Shown in pieces: positions 18,541 to 26,539 of a stretch of 64,000 bases of DNA. Every line of letters starts with the position of its first letter. The first letter of the stretch is position 1. The position numbers and the translations under genes are program-made. The notes under the pieces were generated by a model. It was not told the DNA's origin. It was given only the letters and a program-made list of their open reading frames with translations, and searched no databases. Where the stretch lies: contig NZ_JADQWB010000014.1 in assembly GCF_015704895.1 (NCBI RefSeq), positions 62,001 to 126,000 of the forward strand. Direction: 5' to 3'. The stretch is from Agrobacterium leguminum. Lineage in GTDB: Bacteria; Pseudomonadota; Alphaproteobacteria; Rhizobiales; Rhizobiaceae.

Positions 18541-19443
18541 CTAACCTTCCCTGGCGAGGAAATCGATCAGCGCCCGTGTCGCTGTCGAGAGGCGTCGGTG
18601 CGGCGCGAAGATGAGCGAGAACGGCCGGGAACGGCCTCGCACGTGCTCCAGCACGTCGACAAGACGCCCCTGCTCAATACGGTCCCGCACAATAAAATCG
18701 TAGGTCTGGCAGATCCCGAGACCGTTTTCTGCCAGCGACACCACGCCCAAAACGTCATCAAGCACCCGGATTTGGCCATGCGGCGTCCAGTCGACGTCGC
18801 GCCCGTCGACACGAAACAGCCACGGTGCACAGCGCCCCGTGCTCGGCATCACGAACGGCAGGCATTGATGTTTCGTCAGGTCTTCGACGTGCTGCGGAAT
18901 GCCTGCCCGTTCGAGATAATGCGGGGCCGCCACCAGACGCAACGGCGCGTCCTCCAGTTTGCGCGCCACCAGCCCACTATCAGGCAACGGACCGAGGCGG
19001 ATCGCCAGATCGTAACCCTCCGCCACAAGATCGACGTTGCGGTTGGTGATGCTCAGTTCGACCTGGACTTCCGGATAGATCTGCGTGAAGCGGTCCAGCA
19101 TCGCCGGCAGCCGATAGTGACCGTAGGTCGTCGGCACGCTTATGCGGACATGCCCCGTCAGCGACGCTCCTGTTGGACCCTGAATGGCACGCTCCGCATC
19201 ATCGATCATCGAAAAAGCTGCACGGGCCTGCTCGAGGTAAGCACGGCCTTCATCCGTCAGGCTTAAACGCCGCGTGGTCCGGCGCATCAATTGCGCGCCA
19301 AGCCGGCTCTCAAGGCGGGTAATCGCCCTGCTGAGGACCGACGGGGTCGTCGAGAGCGCGACCGCGCCTTCAGTCATCGAGCCCTTTTCCGCAACGGTGA
19401 TGAAAGCCTCCACGTCACCCAGATGATCAAACCGCCGCCCCAT
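18541..19443 (-). CDS. LysR-family transcriptional regulator
   Basis: 300 aa from the ATG at 19443 (MGRRFDHLGDVEAFITVAEK). HTH near 20-45 (SMTEGAVALSTTPSVLSRAI), and an effector domain of the CrgA/DsdC-like group common next to reductases. Divergent from the SDR pseudogene at 19590. A motif just upstream of its start recurs before the DJ-1 gene at 20509, so it probably controls the electrophile-related genes from 19590 to 24822. Confidence 0.88.
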   Translation of the reverse strand: MGRRFDHLGDVEAFITVAEKGSMTEGAVALSTTPSVLSRAITRLESRLGAQLMRRTTRRLSLTDEGRAYLEQARAAFSMIDDAERAIQGPTGASLTGHVRISVPTTYGHYRLPAMLDRFTQIYPEVQVELSITNRNVDLVAEGYDLAIRLGPLPDSGLVARKLEDAPLRLVAAPHYLERAGIPQHVEDLTKHQCLPFVMPSTGRCAPWLFRVDGRDVDWTPHGQIRVLDDVLGVVSLAENGLGICQTYDFIVRDRIEQGRLVDVLEHVRGRSRPFSLIFAPHRRLSTATRALIDFLAREG

Positions 19444-19451
19444 TTTGGCCC

Positions 19452-19469
19452 CTTGCGAATAAGTGAGTT
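19452..19469 (+). promoter_or_regulatory. Candidate LysR operator, copy 1
   Basis: CTTGCGAATAAGTGAGTT in the LysR/SDR divergent region matches 15 of 18 positions with 20400-20417 upstream of the DJ-1 gene. TTTATCCTC also occurs near both copies. Confidence 0.45.
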
Positions 19470-19589
19470 TCTTTGGGGCAGCTTTATCCTCGATTTCGGC
19501 ATCAATAAAGTGTTTTAGCCCCTCAACCGTGAGACTTCGGCGGTCGGCCCAGACGCCATCGGGGCAAACAGCACGGAAAGGCAAGCATT

Positions 19590-20314
19590 TTGACTGAACA
19601 ACGTACATTTCTCGTGACCGGCGCCAGCAAAGGGATCGGCCGCGCCGTGTCCGAACGTCTCGCGGTTGCGGGCCATCGCGTGGTCGGCATTGCGCGCAGC
19701 GCGGACGACACCCGCTTTCCCGGTGTGCTCATCTCCGTCGATCTGGCAGACCAACAGCAGACGGAAGATGCACTCCGCGAAATTTCCGAGCGGTATGGCA
19801 TCGATGGGGTCGTCAACAATGTCGGACTTGTACGACCGCAAGCCCTTGATGATATCGAGCTCGACGCACTCGATGCGGTCCTCCGCCTGAACCTGCATCC
19901 CGCTATCCAGGCTGTGCAGGCGGCGTTGCCGGGAATGCGGGCCAACGGGTGGGGTCGTATCGTCAACATTTCCAGCCTCACCGTTCTCGGTGTCGCCGAA
20001 CGGACCGCCTATGCGGCTGCAAAGGCGGCCTTGGTCAGCTTCACCAGGACGTGGGCGCTCGAACTCGCTCGAACAGGCGTTACGGTCAACGCTGTGGCGC
20101 CCGGCCCGACCGAAACGGAACTATTCCGCACCAACAACCCTGTGGGTGGCGAGGGCGAGCGGCGCTATTTGCGGGCGTGCCGATGAACAGGCTGGGCAAG
20201 CCGGACGAAATCGCAGCGGCAATCCAGTTCCTGCTGTCGGACGATGCCGGTTTCATCACCGGCCAGACATTGTTTGTCGATGGCGGTGCATCGATCGGCA
20301 AGGCGTTGCTCTAA
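19590..20314 (+). pseudogene. SDR oxidoreductase gene split by a single-base frameshift
   Basis: From the ATG at 19590, the frame encodes a normal SDR (VTGASKGIGRAV, VVNNVG, NISSLTVLG, AYAAAKAAL) up to about residue 193 (GGEGERRYL), then shifts. The remaining family C-terminus (AGVPMNRLGKPDEI, then DDAGFITGQTLFVDGG) continues in another frame to 20314. One missing base near 20168-20171 restores a complete enzyme of about 240 aa. As written, the protein ends at 20186 without the C-terminal substrate and dimer region. A real mutation and a base-calling error both fit. Confidence 0.8.
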
Positions 20315-20399
20315 ACAGTTGGCAGCACGCAAACGGCGATAGGGCAGCGAGCCCGTTCGCTGGGGCGCCGCAGTGTGCTGTTAGGCGCTATTTTATCCT

Positions 20400-20417
20400 C
20401 TTGCGAACAAATGAATT
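20400..20417 (+). promoter_or_regulatory. Candidate LysR operator, copy 2
   Basis: CTTGCGAACAAATGAATT, about 90 bp upstream of the DJ-1 gene, matches 15 of 18 positions with the copy at 19452. It is also the left arm of an imperfect inverted repeat (GCGAACAAATG ... CATTTATTCGC). Confidence 0.45.
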
Positions 20418-20508
20418 CCTCCAAGGCCCATTTATTCGCCATTATCGCCTTAATACATTCCTGCCATCAAATGCGATCCAACGTCATCCCCGATTTCAGG
20501 AGCAGATC

Positions 20509-21201
20509 ATGACAAGCGCACCTCAGGACATCAAACCGGTTCTGTTCGTCCTTACCAGCCATGGCGTCAAAGGTGAAACCGGCGAACCCACCGGCTTTTA
20601 TCTCGGCGAAGTCACCCACCCGCTGGCCGTGCTCGATGCCGCCGGCATCCCGGTCGAGTTCGCCTCGATCGATGGCGGCGAGCCACCCGTCGACGGTCTC
20701 GATCTCAATGACGCGACCAATGCGCGCTACTGGAACAGCGAAGGCTTCCGCCATGCGATCCGGCATACGGTACGCCTCGCCGATGTGAACCCGAAAAACT
20801 ACGCGGCGATCTTCTTTGCTGGCGGCCACGGCGCGATGTGGGATTTTCCGACAAGCCCGGCCGTGGGCAGCGTCGCCCGCGATATTTACGAGGCGGGCGG
20901 TGTTGTCGCCGCCGTGTGCCACGGCCCCGCGGCACTGGTGAACATCACTCTCAGCAATGGCGCACACCTTGTCGCCGGCAAGAATGTCGCGGCCTTCACC
21001 GATGATGAAGAGCGCGCCGTCAAGCTCGACAAGACCGTCCCCTTCCTGCTCGCCAGCACGCTTGCTGCGCGCGGCGCCCATCATCATCCGGCCGCCGATT
21101 GGACGGCCAAGGTCGTGGTCGACGGAAGGCTGGTCACTGGCCAGAATCCGCAGTCGGCCACCGGCGTCGGTGAGGCGCTCCGCGATCTTCTGAGCGCATA
21201 A
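20509..21201 (+). CDS. Cytoplasmic DJ-1/PfpI-family protein (HchA/glyoxalase III-like)
   Basis: 230 aa from the ATG at 20509 with RBS CAGGAGCAG; the longer open frame upstream overlaps the SDR remnant and is not used. Nucleophile elbow AAVCHGPAA with Cys137, the partner acidic residue in YLGEVTHPL (Glu34), and FFAGGHGAMWDF. The class includes glutathione-independent glyoxalases and protein deglycases acting on methylglyoxal-type aldehydes. It is followed by an exported paralogue at 21285. Confidence 0.88.
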   Translation: MTSAPQDIKPVLFVLTSHGVKGETGEPTGFYLGEVTHPLAVLDAAGIPVEFASIDGGEPPVDGLDLNDATNARYWNSEGFRHAIRHTVRLADVNPKNYAAIFFAGGHGAMWDFPTSPAVGSVARDIYEAGGVVAAVCHGPAALVNITLSNGAHLVAGKNVAAFTDDEERAVKLDKTVPFLLASTLAARGAHHHPAADWTAKVVVDGRLVTGQNPQSATGVGEALRDLLSA

Positions 21202-21284
21202 CCGACAACATCACCACACCAACAACGCGCCATCACCCTCCCCGGCCGTGCCGGGACAGGGAATGGCTTCGCATGGAGAAAAAC

Positions 21285-22124
21285 ATGAAGCCCATCCGTA
21301 CTTTCGCTCTTGCCCTTGCTCTTGGGACCAGTGCCTTTAGTGCACAGGCCGCCAACGTGCTGGTCGTCCTTTCGGATTCCGATCGTCTCGATCTCAAGGA
21401 CGGCAAGGTGTTCGAGACCGGCTTTTATCTCAACGAATTGATGCAGCCGGTAAAGGCGCTCTTGGACGCCGGTCACGACATTACCTTCGCGACGCCGAAG
21501 GGCAGCGCCCCGACGCTTGACAAATCCTCGGTCGATAAAATGCACTTCGGCGGCGACATTGCCGCCATGGAGGAGAGCAGCGCGCTGCTCGAAAAGCTCG
21601 AGCTCACATCGAAGGAGACGTCGCCGGTCGTTAGCCTCGCCCGCGTCGAGCAGATCGGCTACGACCATTTCGACGCCGTCTACGTTCCAGGTGGTCATGC
21701 TCCCATGCAGGATCTTCTGGTCAGCCCCGAACTGGGTAAACTTCTGACCGACTTCCACACGAAGGGTAAGACCACGGCGCTTGCCTGCCATGGCCCGATC
21801 GCCCTGCTCTCGGCCTTGCCCGATGCCACCGCCTTCACCGCAACGCTTGAGACGAGTGGTACGGCTAAGGCTGAGGGCTGGATTTATGCGGGTTATAAAA
21901 TGACCGTCATCAGCAATGAAGAAGAGGGGCTCGCCAAGGGCCTCCTGAATGGTGGCGAGATGAAATTTTATCCGCAGACGGCATTGGAAGCGGCGGGCGG
22001 CGATTTTGTCAGCAATCAGACGCCGTTCACATCCAACGTGGTGACCGACCGCGAGTTGATCACCGGCCAGAACCCGGCTTCCGCCCCGGCCGTCGCGGCC
22101 GAGCTGCTCAAGCGGCTGAAGTAA
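21285..22124 (+). CDS. Exported DJ-1/PfpI-family protein
   Basis: 279 aa from the ATG at 21285, which has GGAG six bases upstream; an ATG at 21273 adds four residues. A Sec signal (MKPIRTFALALALGTSAFSAQA) precedes the DJ-1 domain: GFYLNELMQP, VPGGHAPMQDL and the nucleophile elbow ALACHGPIALL. The signal peptide is unusual for this mostly cytoplasmic family. Together with the preceding gene it forms an inside/outside pair. Confidence 0.85.
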   Translation: MKPIRTFALALALGTSAFSAQAANVLVVLSDSDRLDLKDGKVFETGFYLNELMQPVKALLDAGHDITFATPKGSAPTLDKSSVDKMHFGGDIAAMEESSALLEKLELTSKETSPVVSLARVEQIGYDHFDAVYVPGGHAPMQDLLVSPELGKLLTDFHTKGKTTALACHGPIALLSALPDATAFTATLETSGTAKAEGWIYAGYKMTVISNEEEGLAKGLLNGGEMKFYPQTALEAAGGDFVSNQTPFTSNVVTDRELITGQNPASAPAVAAELLKRLK

Positions 22125-22138
22125 ACCAACCCGACGAT

Positions 22139-22248
22139 GGAGGGCCGCGCGTTCATCAGGATCCGCGGCGCTCAAACTCACCGGTTCTTCGCACCGTACT
22201 TGCCGAAAGGCGATCCCAGTTTTCGGGCCGGTGCTGAAGCGGCCCTCC
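22139..22248. repeat. Long-range inverted repeat in the spacer after the second DJ-1 gene
   Basis: GGAGGGCCGC (22139-22148) and its complement (22239-22248) enclose 90 nt, about 70 bp before the ABM gene. A structured leader or end region is possible; nothing else supports an RNA gene. Confidence 0.25.
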
Positions 22249-22318
22249 ATATCCGGAGCGGTGTTTCGAACCGGATGCTCCAAATCAATAGCTGAAGCCA
22301 GCCAGACAGGACAGACAA

Positions 22319-22615
22319 ATGACCAGCAGCATCAAGGTCGTGGCACGCGTCGTGATCACACCCGGCAGGGAAGATGCCTTCGAAAAATATGCCTCCGAAC
22401 TGTCGGTCGCGACGCGCGCCGAGGAGGGATGTCTCTCCTATCATCTTCATCGCAACATCAACCAGAAGGGCGTCTACGTCTTCATAGAGGAATGGGCTTC
22501 CCACCAGATCTGGGAACAGCACATGTCGGGTGAGGCTATTCGAGCCTTCAACGCACAACTGCCACCGGGGACGATCGCCCACATCGAGATCCATCCCCTC
22601 GAACAGATCGCCTGA
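22319..22615 (+). CDS. Antibiotic biosynthesis monooxygenase (ABM)-domain protein
   Basis: 98 aa single-domain ferredoxin-like fold: VVARVVITPGREDAFEKY, then AEEGCLSYHLHRN and FIEEWASHQIWEQH. Family members (YgiN-like quinol monooxygenases, heme-degrading enzymes) act as small cytoplasmic dimers. Next to OYE, DJ-1 and SDR genes, a role in quinone or electrophile turnover is plausible. The next gene follows after 14 bp. Confidence 0.85.
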   Translation: MTSSIKVVARVVITPGREDAFEKYASELSVATRAEEGCLSYHLHRNINQKGVYVFIEEWASHQIWEQHMSGEAIRAFNAQLPPGTIAHIEIHPLEQIA

Positions 22616-22629
22616 GACGGCGGCAGGGT

Positions 22630-23658
22630 ATGACCATGACCAAGGTAAACATCGGAATTATCGGGACGGGTTTCATTGCGACGATCCTCGCCCCGGAAAT
22701 CCAGGCATCCAGCAATGCGAGGCTTGCCGCCGTGTCGAGCCGGACACTTCCGAAAGCCGAAAATTTCGTCGCCAACTATCCGGGTGCCGTCGCAGTTGAG
22801 GGCGCCGACCGGCTGATCGCACGCGACGATATCGATGCAGTTTATATCGCGACCCCGACGTCAGCGAAGGAAGACGTCGCAAGCCGCGCACTGGCCGCCG
22901 GCAAGCATGTGCTGATCGAAAAGCCGCTGCATTCGGCAGAATCGTTCAAGCGCCTGTCGTCGCTGGCCCGCGAAAAGGGTCTCGCGTTGATGGACGCGAC
23001 CCATTTCGTCCATCACCCACGCACATCCGTGATGCGTCAGCGTCTGCCCGATCTCATTGGCTCCCCGCGCTCGCTGCACACCATGTTCTATTTCCCCTTC
23101 TCCGACCGGGAGAACATCCGCTTCGACCCGAGCGATGAGCCGATGGGCGCCGTCGGCGACATGGCCTGGTATTCGATGCGGGCCGTCGTCGAATATCTCG
23201 CACCGGACACGCTCGAGGACATCAAGGTTTTTGCCGAGCGAGACGGTCAGTCCGGCGCGGTCATTCGCGCGACCGGCGTCTTACAATTCGACGCCGGTAA
23301 GACCGCCACCTTCGATGTCGGCTATACAGCAGGCGCCGCAGTGATGGACCTCACCGTCGCCGGAACCTCCGGTATCCTGACGCAGGATGATTTCGTCCTC
23401 GACTGGCACAGCGGCTTCGGTTTCGACAATCCCGATATTCCGACGGGTTTCGTCCACCGCTCCGGTATGGCGACCCGAAAGGATTTCAACTTCATCGAGA
23501 CGCCAGGCGAAAAATCGCAGCACGGCCTGATGATCGACAACTTCGCCGATCTGATCCTCGACGGCGACGCCGCCGCACGCGAGGCATGGCTTGAGATGAC
23601 AGCAAAGACGCAAGGCTTCCTCGACGCGATCTGGCAGCAGATCCAGATGCAGGGTTGA
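22630..23658 (+). CDS. Gfo/Idh/MocA-family NAD(P)-dependent oxidoreductase
   Basis: 342 aa. N-terminal Rossmann motif IGIIGTGFIA, the EKPLHS motif with the family's conserved Lys near residue 98, and the C-terminal alpha/beta domain (GDMAWYSMRAVVEYL). It acts on sugars, cyclitols or related carbonyls; the substrate is unknown. A second ATG at 22636 is equally possible. It sits between the ABM and OYE genes in a probable operon. Confidence 0.87.
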   Translation: MTMTKVNIGIIGTGFIATILAPEIQASSNARLAAVSSRTLPKAENFVANYPGAVAVEGADRLIARDDIDAVYIATPTSAKEDVASRALAAGKHVLIEKPLHSAESFKRLSSLAREKGLALMDATHFVHHPRTSVMRQRLPDLIGSPRSLHTMFYFPFSDRENIRFDPSDEPMGAVGDMAWYSMRAVVEYLAPDTLEDIKVFAERDGQSGAVIRATGVLQFDAGKTATFDVGYTAGAAVMDLTVAGTSGILTQDDFVLDWHSGFGFDNPDIPTGFVHRSGMATRKDFNFIETPGEKSQHGLMIDNFADLILDGDAAAREAWLEMTAKTQGFLDAIWQQIQMQG

Positions 23659-23703
23659 GCCCTGTTCCGCGCCGAACCTGAAACACCACAAGAGAGTAAA
23701 TCC

Positions 23704-24822
23704 ATGAACAGCCTGTTCGAACCATACGACCTGGCGGGGCGCACCCTGCGCAACCGCTTCGTCATGGCTCCCATGACCCGCGCCCGCGCCAAAGACGGCA
23801 TAGCCGACGCTGAGACCGCTCTTTACTACCGCCAGCGCGCCACCGCCGGTCTTATCGTCACCGAGGGAACGCCGATCTCGCAGGAAGGACAGGGCTTCGC
23901 CTTCGTTCCCGGCATCTGGTCGGAAGCGCAGGTGGATGGATGGCGGGGCGTCACGGATGCCGTGCATGCGCAAGGCGGAACCATCTTCGCGCAGATATGG
24001 CATGTCGGCCGGATGTCGCATACGTCCTTGCAACCGGGCGGCAAGGCTCCCGTCAGTTCCACTGGCAATCCGGCACGCGACGCAAACAGCATGGCCTTCG
24101 CCTTCGATGAGAGCGGCAAGCCCGGCTTCGTTGAGACCAGCGTGCCGCGTGCTCTGGGAACAGAGGAGGTCCGGCGCGTGGTGAACGACTTTGCCGATGC
24201 TGCCGCCAATGCAGACAGGGCGGGCTTCGACGGCGTCGAGATTCATGGCGCCAACGGCTACCTGCTGGAACAGTTCCTGAACCCCACCGTCAACGATCGC
24301 ACCGACCGCTACGGAGCCGCGACGCTGGAGGACCGGACGCGCTTCCTGCTTGAGGTGGTCGATGCGGCAATCGAGCGGATCGGATCGAACCGTGTCGCCA
24401 TTCGCCTGTCGCCCTATGGCCAACTGTTCCAGATGGGATTGTACCCTGAGATCGAGGAAACCTATCTCCATGTCGCGGCGGAACTTTCGAAGCGCGATCT
24501 CGCCTATGTGCATATCATGGATCAGGCAAGCCGGGGCGCATCGCCCATGCCCGCCGGTTTCCTGCCGAAATTCCGGGCGGCCTATTCGGGAACCCTCATT
24601 CTGGCGGGCGGCCTTGATCTGGCAACGGCGGAACATCTGGTCCGCGACGGTCTGATCGACCTTCCGGCCTTTGGCGAGCCGTTCATCGCCAATCCCGATC
24701 TCGTCGCGCGCTTCCGCCACAAGGCGCCACTTGCTTCGGCAGATCGCAGCACCTTCTATGGCGGCGACGCCCGAGGATACACGGATTATCCGGTCATTCG
24801 CGACGAGGCACTGACTGCCTGA
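23704..24822 (+). CDS. Alkene reductase, Old Yellow Enzyme family (second copy)
   Basis: 372 aa. MAPMTRARAKDG, QIWHVGRMSH, the substrate-anchoring His/Asn in EIHGANGYLLEQF, FGEPFIANPDLVARF and the C-terminal ARGYTDYP mark a full OYE. It is clearly paralogous to 8759-9862 but diverged, so probably with a different electrophile preference. RBS GAGAG precedes the ATG. Last gene of the LysR-associated reductase cluster. Confidence 0.9.
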   Translation: MNSLFEPYDLAGRTLRNRFVMAPMTRARAKDGIADAETALYYRQRATAGLIVTEGTPISQEGQGFAFVPGIWSEAQVDGWRGVTDAVHAQGGTIFAQIWHVGRMSHTSLQPGGKAPVSSTGNPARDANSMAFAFDESGKPGFVETSVPRALGTEEVRRVVNDFADAAANADRAGFDGVEIHGANGYLLEQFLNPTVNDRTDRYGAATLEDRTRFLLEVVDAAIERIGSNRVAIRLSPYGQLFQMGLYPEIEETYLHVAAELSKRDLAYVHIMDQASRGASPMPAGFLPKFRAAYSGTLILAGGLDLATAEHLVRDGLIDLPAFGEPFIANPDLVARFRHKAPLASADRSTFYGGDARGYTDYPVIRDEALTA

Positions 24823-24903
24823 CGTTGGGAACCGTGCGGAAATCAAGGATAGGTTGAAAACGGAAGATTCGAGAGTTCGTTGGGGGATATCTGCGTGTCG
24901 CGA

Positions 24904-24969
24904 ATGATCTATATCATCACCATTCTGGTGGTCGCTGCAACGCTCATCGAGTGGATACTCAAATGGTGA
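24904..24969 (+). CDS. Possible 21-aa single-span membrane peptide
   Basis: MIYIITILVVAATLIEWILK plus Trp: one hydrophobic helix with a Glu near the end. A GTG at 24895 could add three residues. No strong RBS; GGGGGA lies at 24882-24887. Small membrane peptides of this kind are often missed, but without conservation data this is tentative. Confidence 0.3.
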   Translation: MIYIITILVVAATLIEWILKW

Positions 24970-25073
24970 GGGACCGTCAGGCCCGTTGCCGACACTAAAG
25001 ATAGACGAATTTCTCGTTAGTTGGGCTTGTCGAAGGAGAGCGCTTCCTAACCCTGATATATTCCCGGACAAAA

Positions 25074-25229
25074 CAAAAAAAGCCTGCCGCGGGAGGAGGT
25101 GCGGCAGGCTTTCCAACAGAACCGAACAGCGACTGGGAGGAGGAGCGTCGCCGTTCCATCAGGCGTCCCTGGGAGGAGTGGGCGGCCTGCATCACGAAGC
25201 CATGCGGGAGGAGATGCATCGCTTCGACA
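25074..25229 (-). ncRNA. Small RNA of four hairpins with anti-Shine-Dalgarno loops (cuckoo/alpha-r14-like)
   Basis: On the minus strand four consecutive hairpins are formed at 25196-25225, 25160-25189, 25124-25156 and 25079-25112. Each presents CTCCTCCC in its loop. The last has a perfect 12-bp stem followed by TTTTTTGTTTT, a Rho-independent terminator. A -10-like TATCAT at 25241-25236 would start the RNA near 25229, just before the first hairpin. Loops of this type define the rhizobial alpha-r14 RNAs and the Rhodobacter CcsR/cuckoo RNAs, which lie downstream of DUF1127 genes, as here. They are thought to bind ribosome-binding sites of mRNAs. Confidence 0.82.
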
Positions 25230-25330
25230 CCTGAAATGATACACCAATCCCCGACAGTTCCCACGCCTTATGCTGCACCGCAGCTATTCTGGAAATGCAT
25301 GCCTAAAATCTCGCTTCGGCCAAACAAAAA

Positions 25331-25351
25331 CGCCCGCCTGGTCGGCGGACG
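25331..25351 (-). terminator. Rho-independent terminator after the DUF1127 gene
   Basis: 8-bp stem (one G-U pair) CGTCCGCC/GGCGGGCG with a 5-nt loop followed by TTTTTG on the minus strand, 30 nt after the DUF1127 stop. It separates, or partly separates, the gene from the sRNA. Confidence 0.65.
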
Positions 25352-25381
25352 TCAAGCTAGTGTGAGGCCAGATGCTGGGCG

Positions 25382-25528
25382 TTAACGCTCGATCGCTGCG
25401 CGGGCTACGCTACGGATTTCCGCGCGGTCGATGCCGACGTCGTGTAGTTCGCGGTTCGACATCCGACCAAGCTCATTGACAGTCTGACGGAACTTACGCC
25501 AGTTATTAAAGGAGCGGGCTACGTTCAT
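25382..25528 (-). CDS. DUF1127 small basic protein (CcaF1-like)
   Basis: 48 aa, Arg-rich. The conserved DUF1127 pattern is clear: WRKFRQTVNELGRMSNRELH, DVGIDRAEIR, then basic ARAAIER. RBS AAGGGGA sits before the ATG at 25528. In Rhodobacter sphaeroides the DUF1127 protein CcaF1 binds RNA and affects maturation of the CcsR RNAs encoded in its 3' region; in Agrobacterium DUF1127 proteins affect phosphate and stress physiology. The four-hairpin RNA downstream makes the same partnership likely here. Confidence 0.85.
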   Translation of the reverse strand: MNVARSFNNWRKFRQTVNELGRMSNRELHDVGIDRAEIRSVARAAIER

Positions 25529-25645
25529 GACAATCCCCTTTCCGGAGGGTTTGCGACGTCAGCAACCTTCTTGGCCCCGGCGTCATTTCGATAATCCGAA
25601 TATACAGATTTCAATCGTTTTAAAACAGCGACGATCGCTCATCGC

Positions 25646-25668
25646 ACCCATGCGATTTACGCATGGGT
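25646..25668. repeat. Short inverted repeat upstream of DUF1127 and downstream of the aldolase gene
   Basis: ACCCATGCG, 5-nt loop, CGCATGGGT. It lies 53 bp after the class II aldolase stop and about 120 bp before the DUF1127 start. It may be a weak terminator for the aldolase/HAD operon; no T-run follows on the minus strand. Confidence 0.35.
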
Positions 25669-25720
25669 TTTCGTGATTGGTGATGCGACAATGGGCAATT
25701 TTACCTTCCCGCCCACAGCC

Positions 25721-26512
25721 TCACGATCTGTAATCGGGCGACTGAACGTCGAGGCGGCGCTTGAGGCTTTCCAGATGCAACCGTGCACTCTCCGGATCGC
25801 CCTGCCGCATCTGTCTGGCGGTCGCCGCTGCAATTTCGGGATCGACCGGCAGAAGCGGTCGCCCCGTGCTCATCGCCTTCAACTGCACCTCCGCCGCGCG
25901 CTCGAGATAATAAAGATCGTCCCAGGCTTCCGCGATGTTCGGCGCGCAGACCATGACGCCGTGGTTTCTCATGAAGAGAATATCCTTGTCACCCAGGACC
26001 CTCGCCAGACGGTCCCCTTCTCCTTCATCGAGGGCCAGGCCGCTATAGTCAACATCAACCGCGGTGCGGCCGTGGAACTTCAGCGCGGTCTGCCCGGCCC
26101 AGACAAGCGGCTCACCCTCGATCATGCAGAGCGCCGTCGCGTTCGGCATATGGGTATGAAACGCCGCACCGATACGCGGCGCCATCTTGTGCAGGCGCGC
26201 ATGGATGAAGAAGGCTGTTGCCTCGGGCTTACCATCGCCGGACAACACATTGCCGTCGAAATCGCAGATCAGTAAGCTGGAAGCCGTCGCCTCCTCGAAC
26301 GCCCATCCAAGCCGGTTGACCAGGAAGAGATCGTCATGCCCCGGCACGAGCGCCGAAAAATGATTGCAGATCCCCTCTTCCAGACCATATTGCGCCGCGG
26401 CCCGCAGACAGGCAGCCAGATCCACACGCGCCTGCCAGATCTCTTCCCTTTCGAGATCGACGTTTCGCAGGGTCGCCGGTGCAACCAGTCCACGTTTAAG
26501 TTCATGCGCCAT
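25721..26512 (-). CDS. Class II aldolase/adducin-family protein
   Basis: 263 aa. The zinc site is visible: GAAFHTHMPNATAL (two His) and RNHGVMV (third His), with the acidic residue upstream. Family members are fuculose-phosphate-type aldolases, dehydratases or decarboxylases; the broad 'class II aldolase/adducin domain' type seen here usually lacks a proven substrate. It lies 27 bp downstream of the HAD gene, and the two are probably co-transcribed under the divergent LysR gene. Confidence 0.85.
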   Translation of the reverse strand: MAHELKRGLVAPATLRNVDLEREEIWQARVDLAACLRAAAQYGLEEGICNHFSALVPGHDDLFLVNRLGWAFEEATASSLLICDFDGNVLSGDGKPEATAFFIHARLHKMAPRIGAAFHTHMPNATALCMIEGEPLVWAGQTALKFHGRTAVDVDYSGLALDEGEGDRLARVLGDKDILFMRNHGVMVCAPNIAEAWDDLYYLERAAEVQLKAMSTGRPLLPVDPEIAAATARQMRQGDPESARLHLESLKRRLDVQSPDYRS

Positions 26513-26539
26513 AACAGAATCTCCGTAAGAACAATTGCC

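Noticed and set aside
19990-20508. N-terminal extension of the DJ-1 frame to 403 aa
   Set aside because: It is antifamily sequence overlapping the SDR remnant; the ATG at 20509 has an RBS and gives the normal length.
25079-25225. GGGAGGAG repeats on the plus strand as tandem ribosome-binding sites
   Set aside because: No start codons follow them; they are the complements of hairpin loops of the minus-strand RNA.
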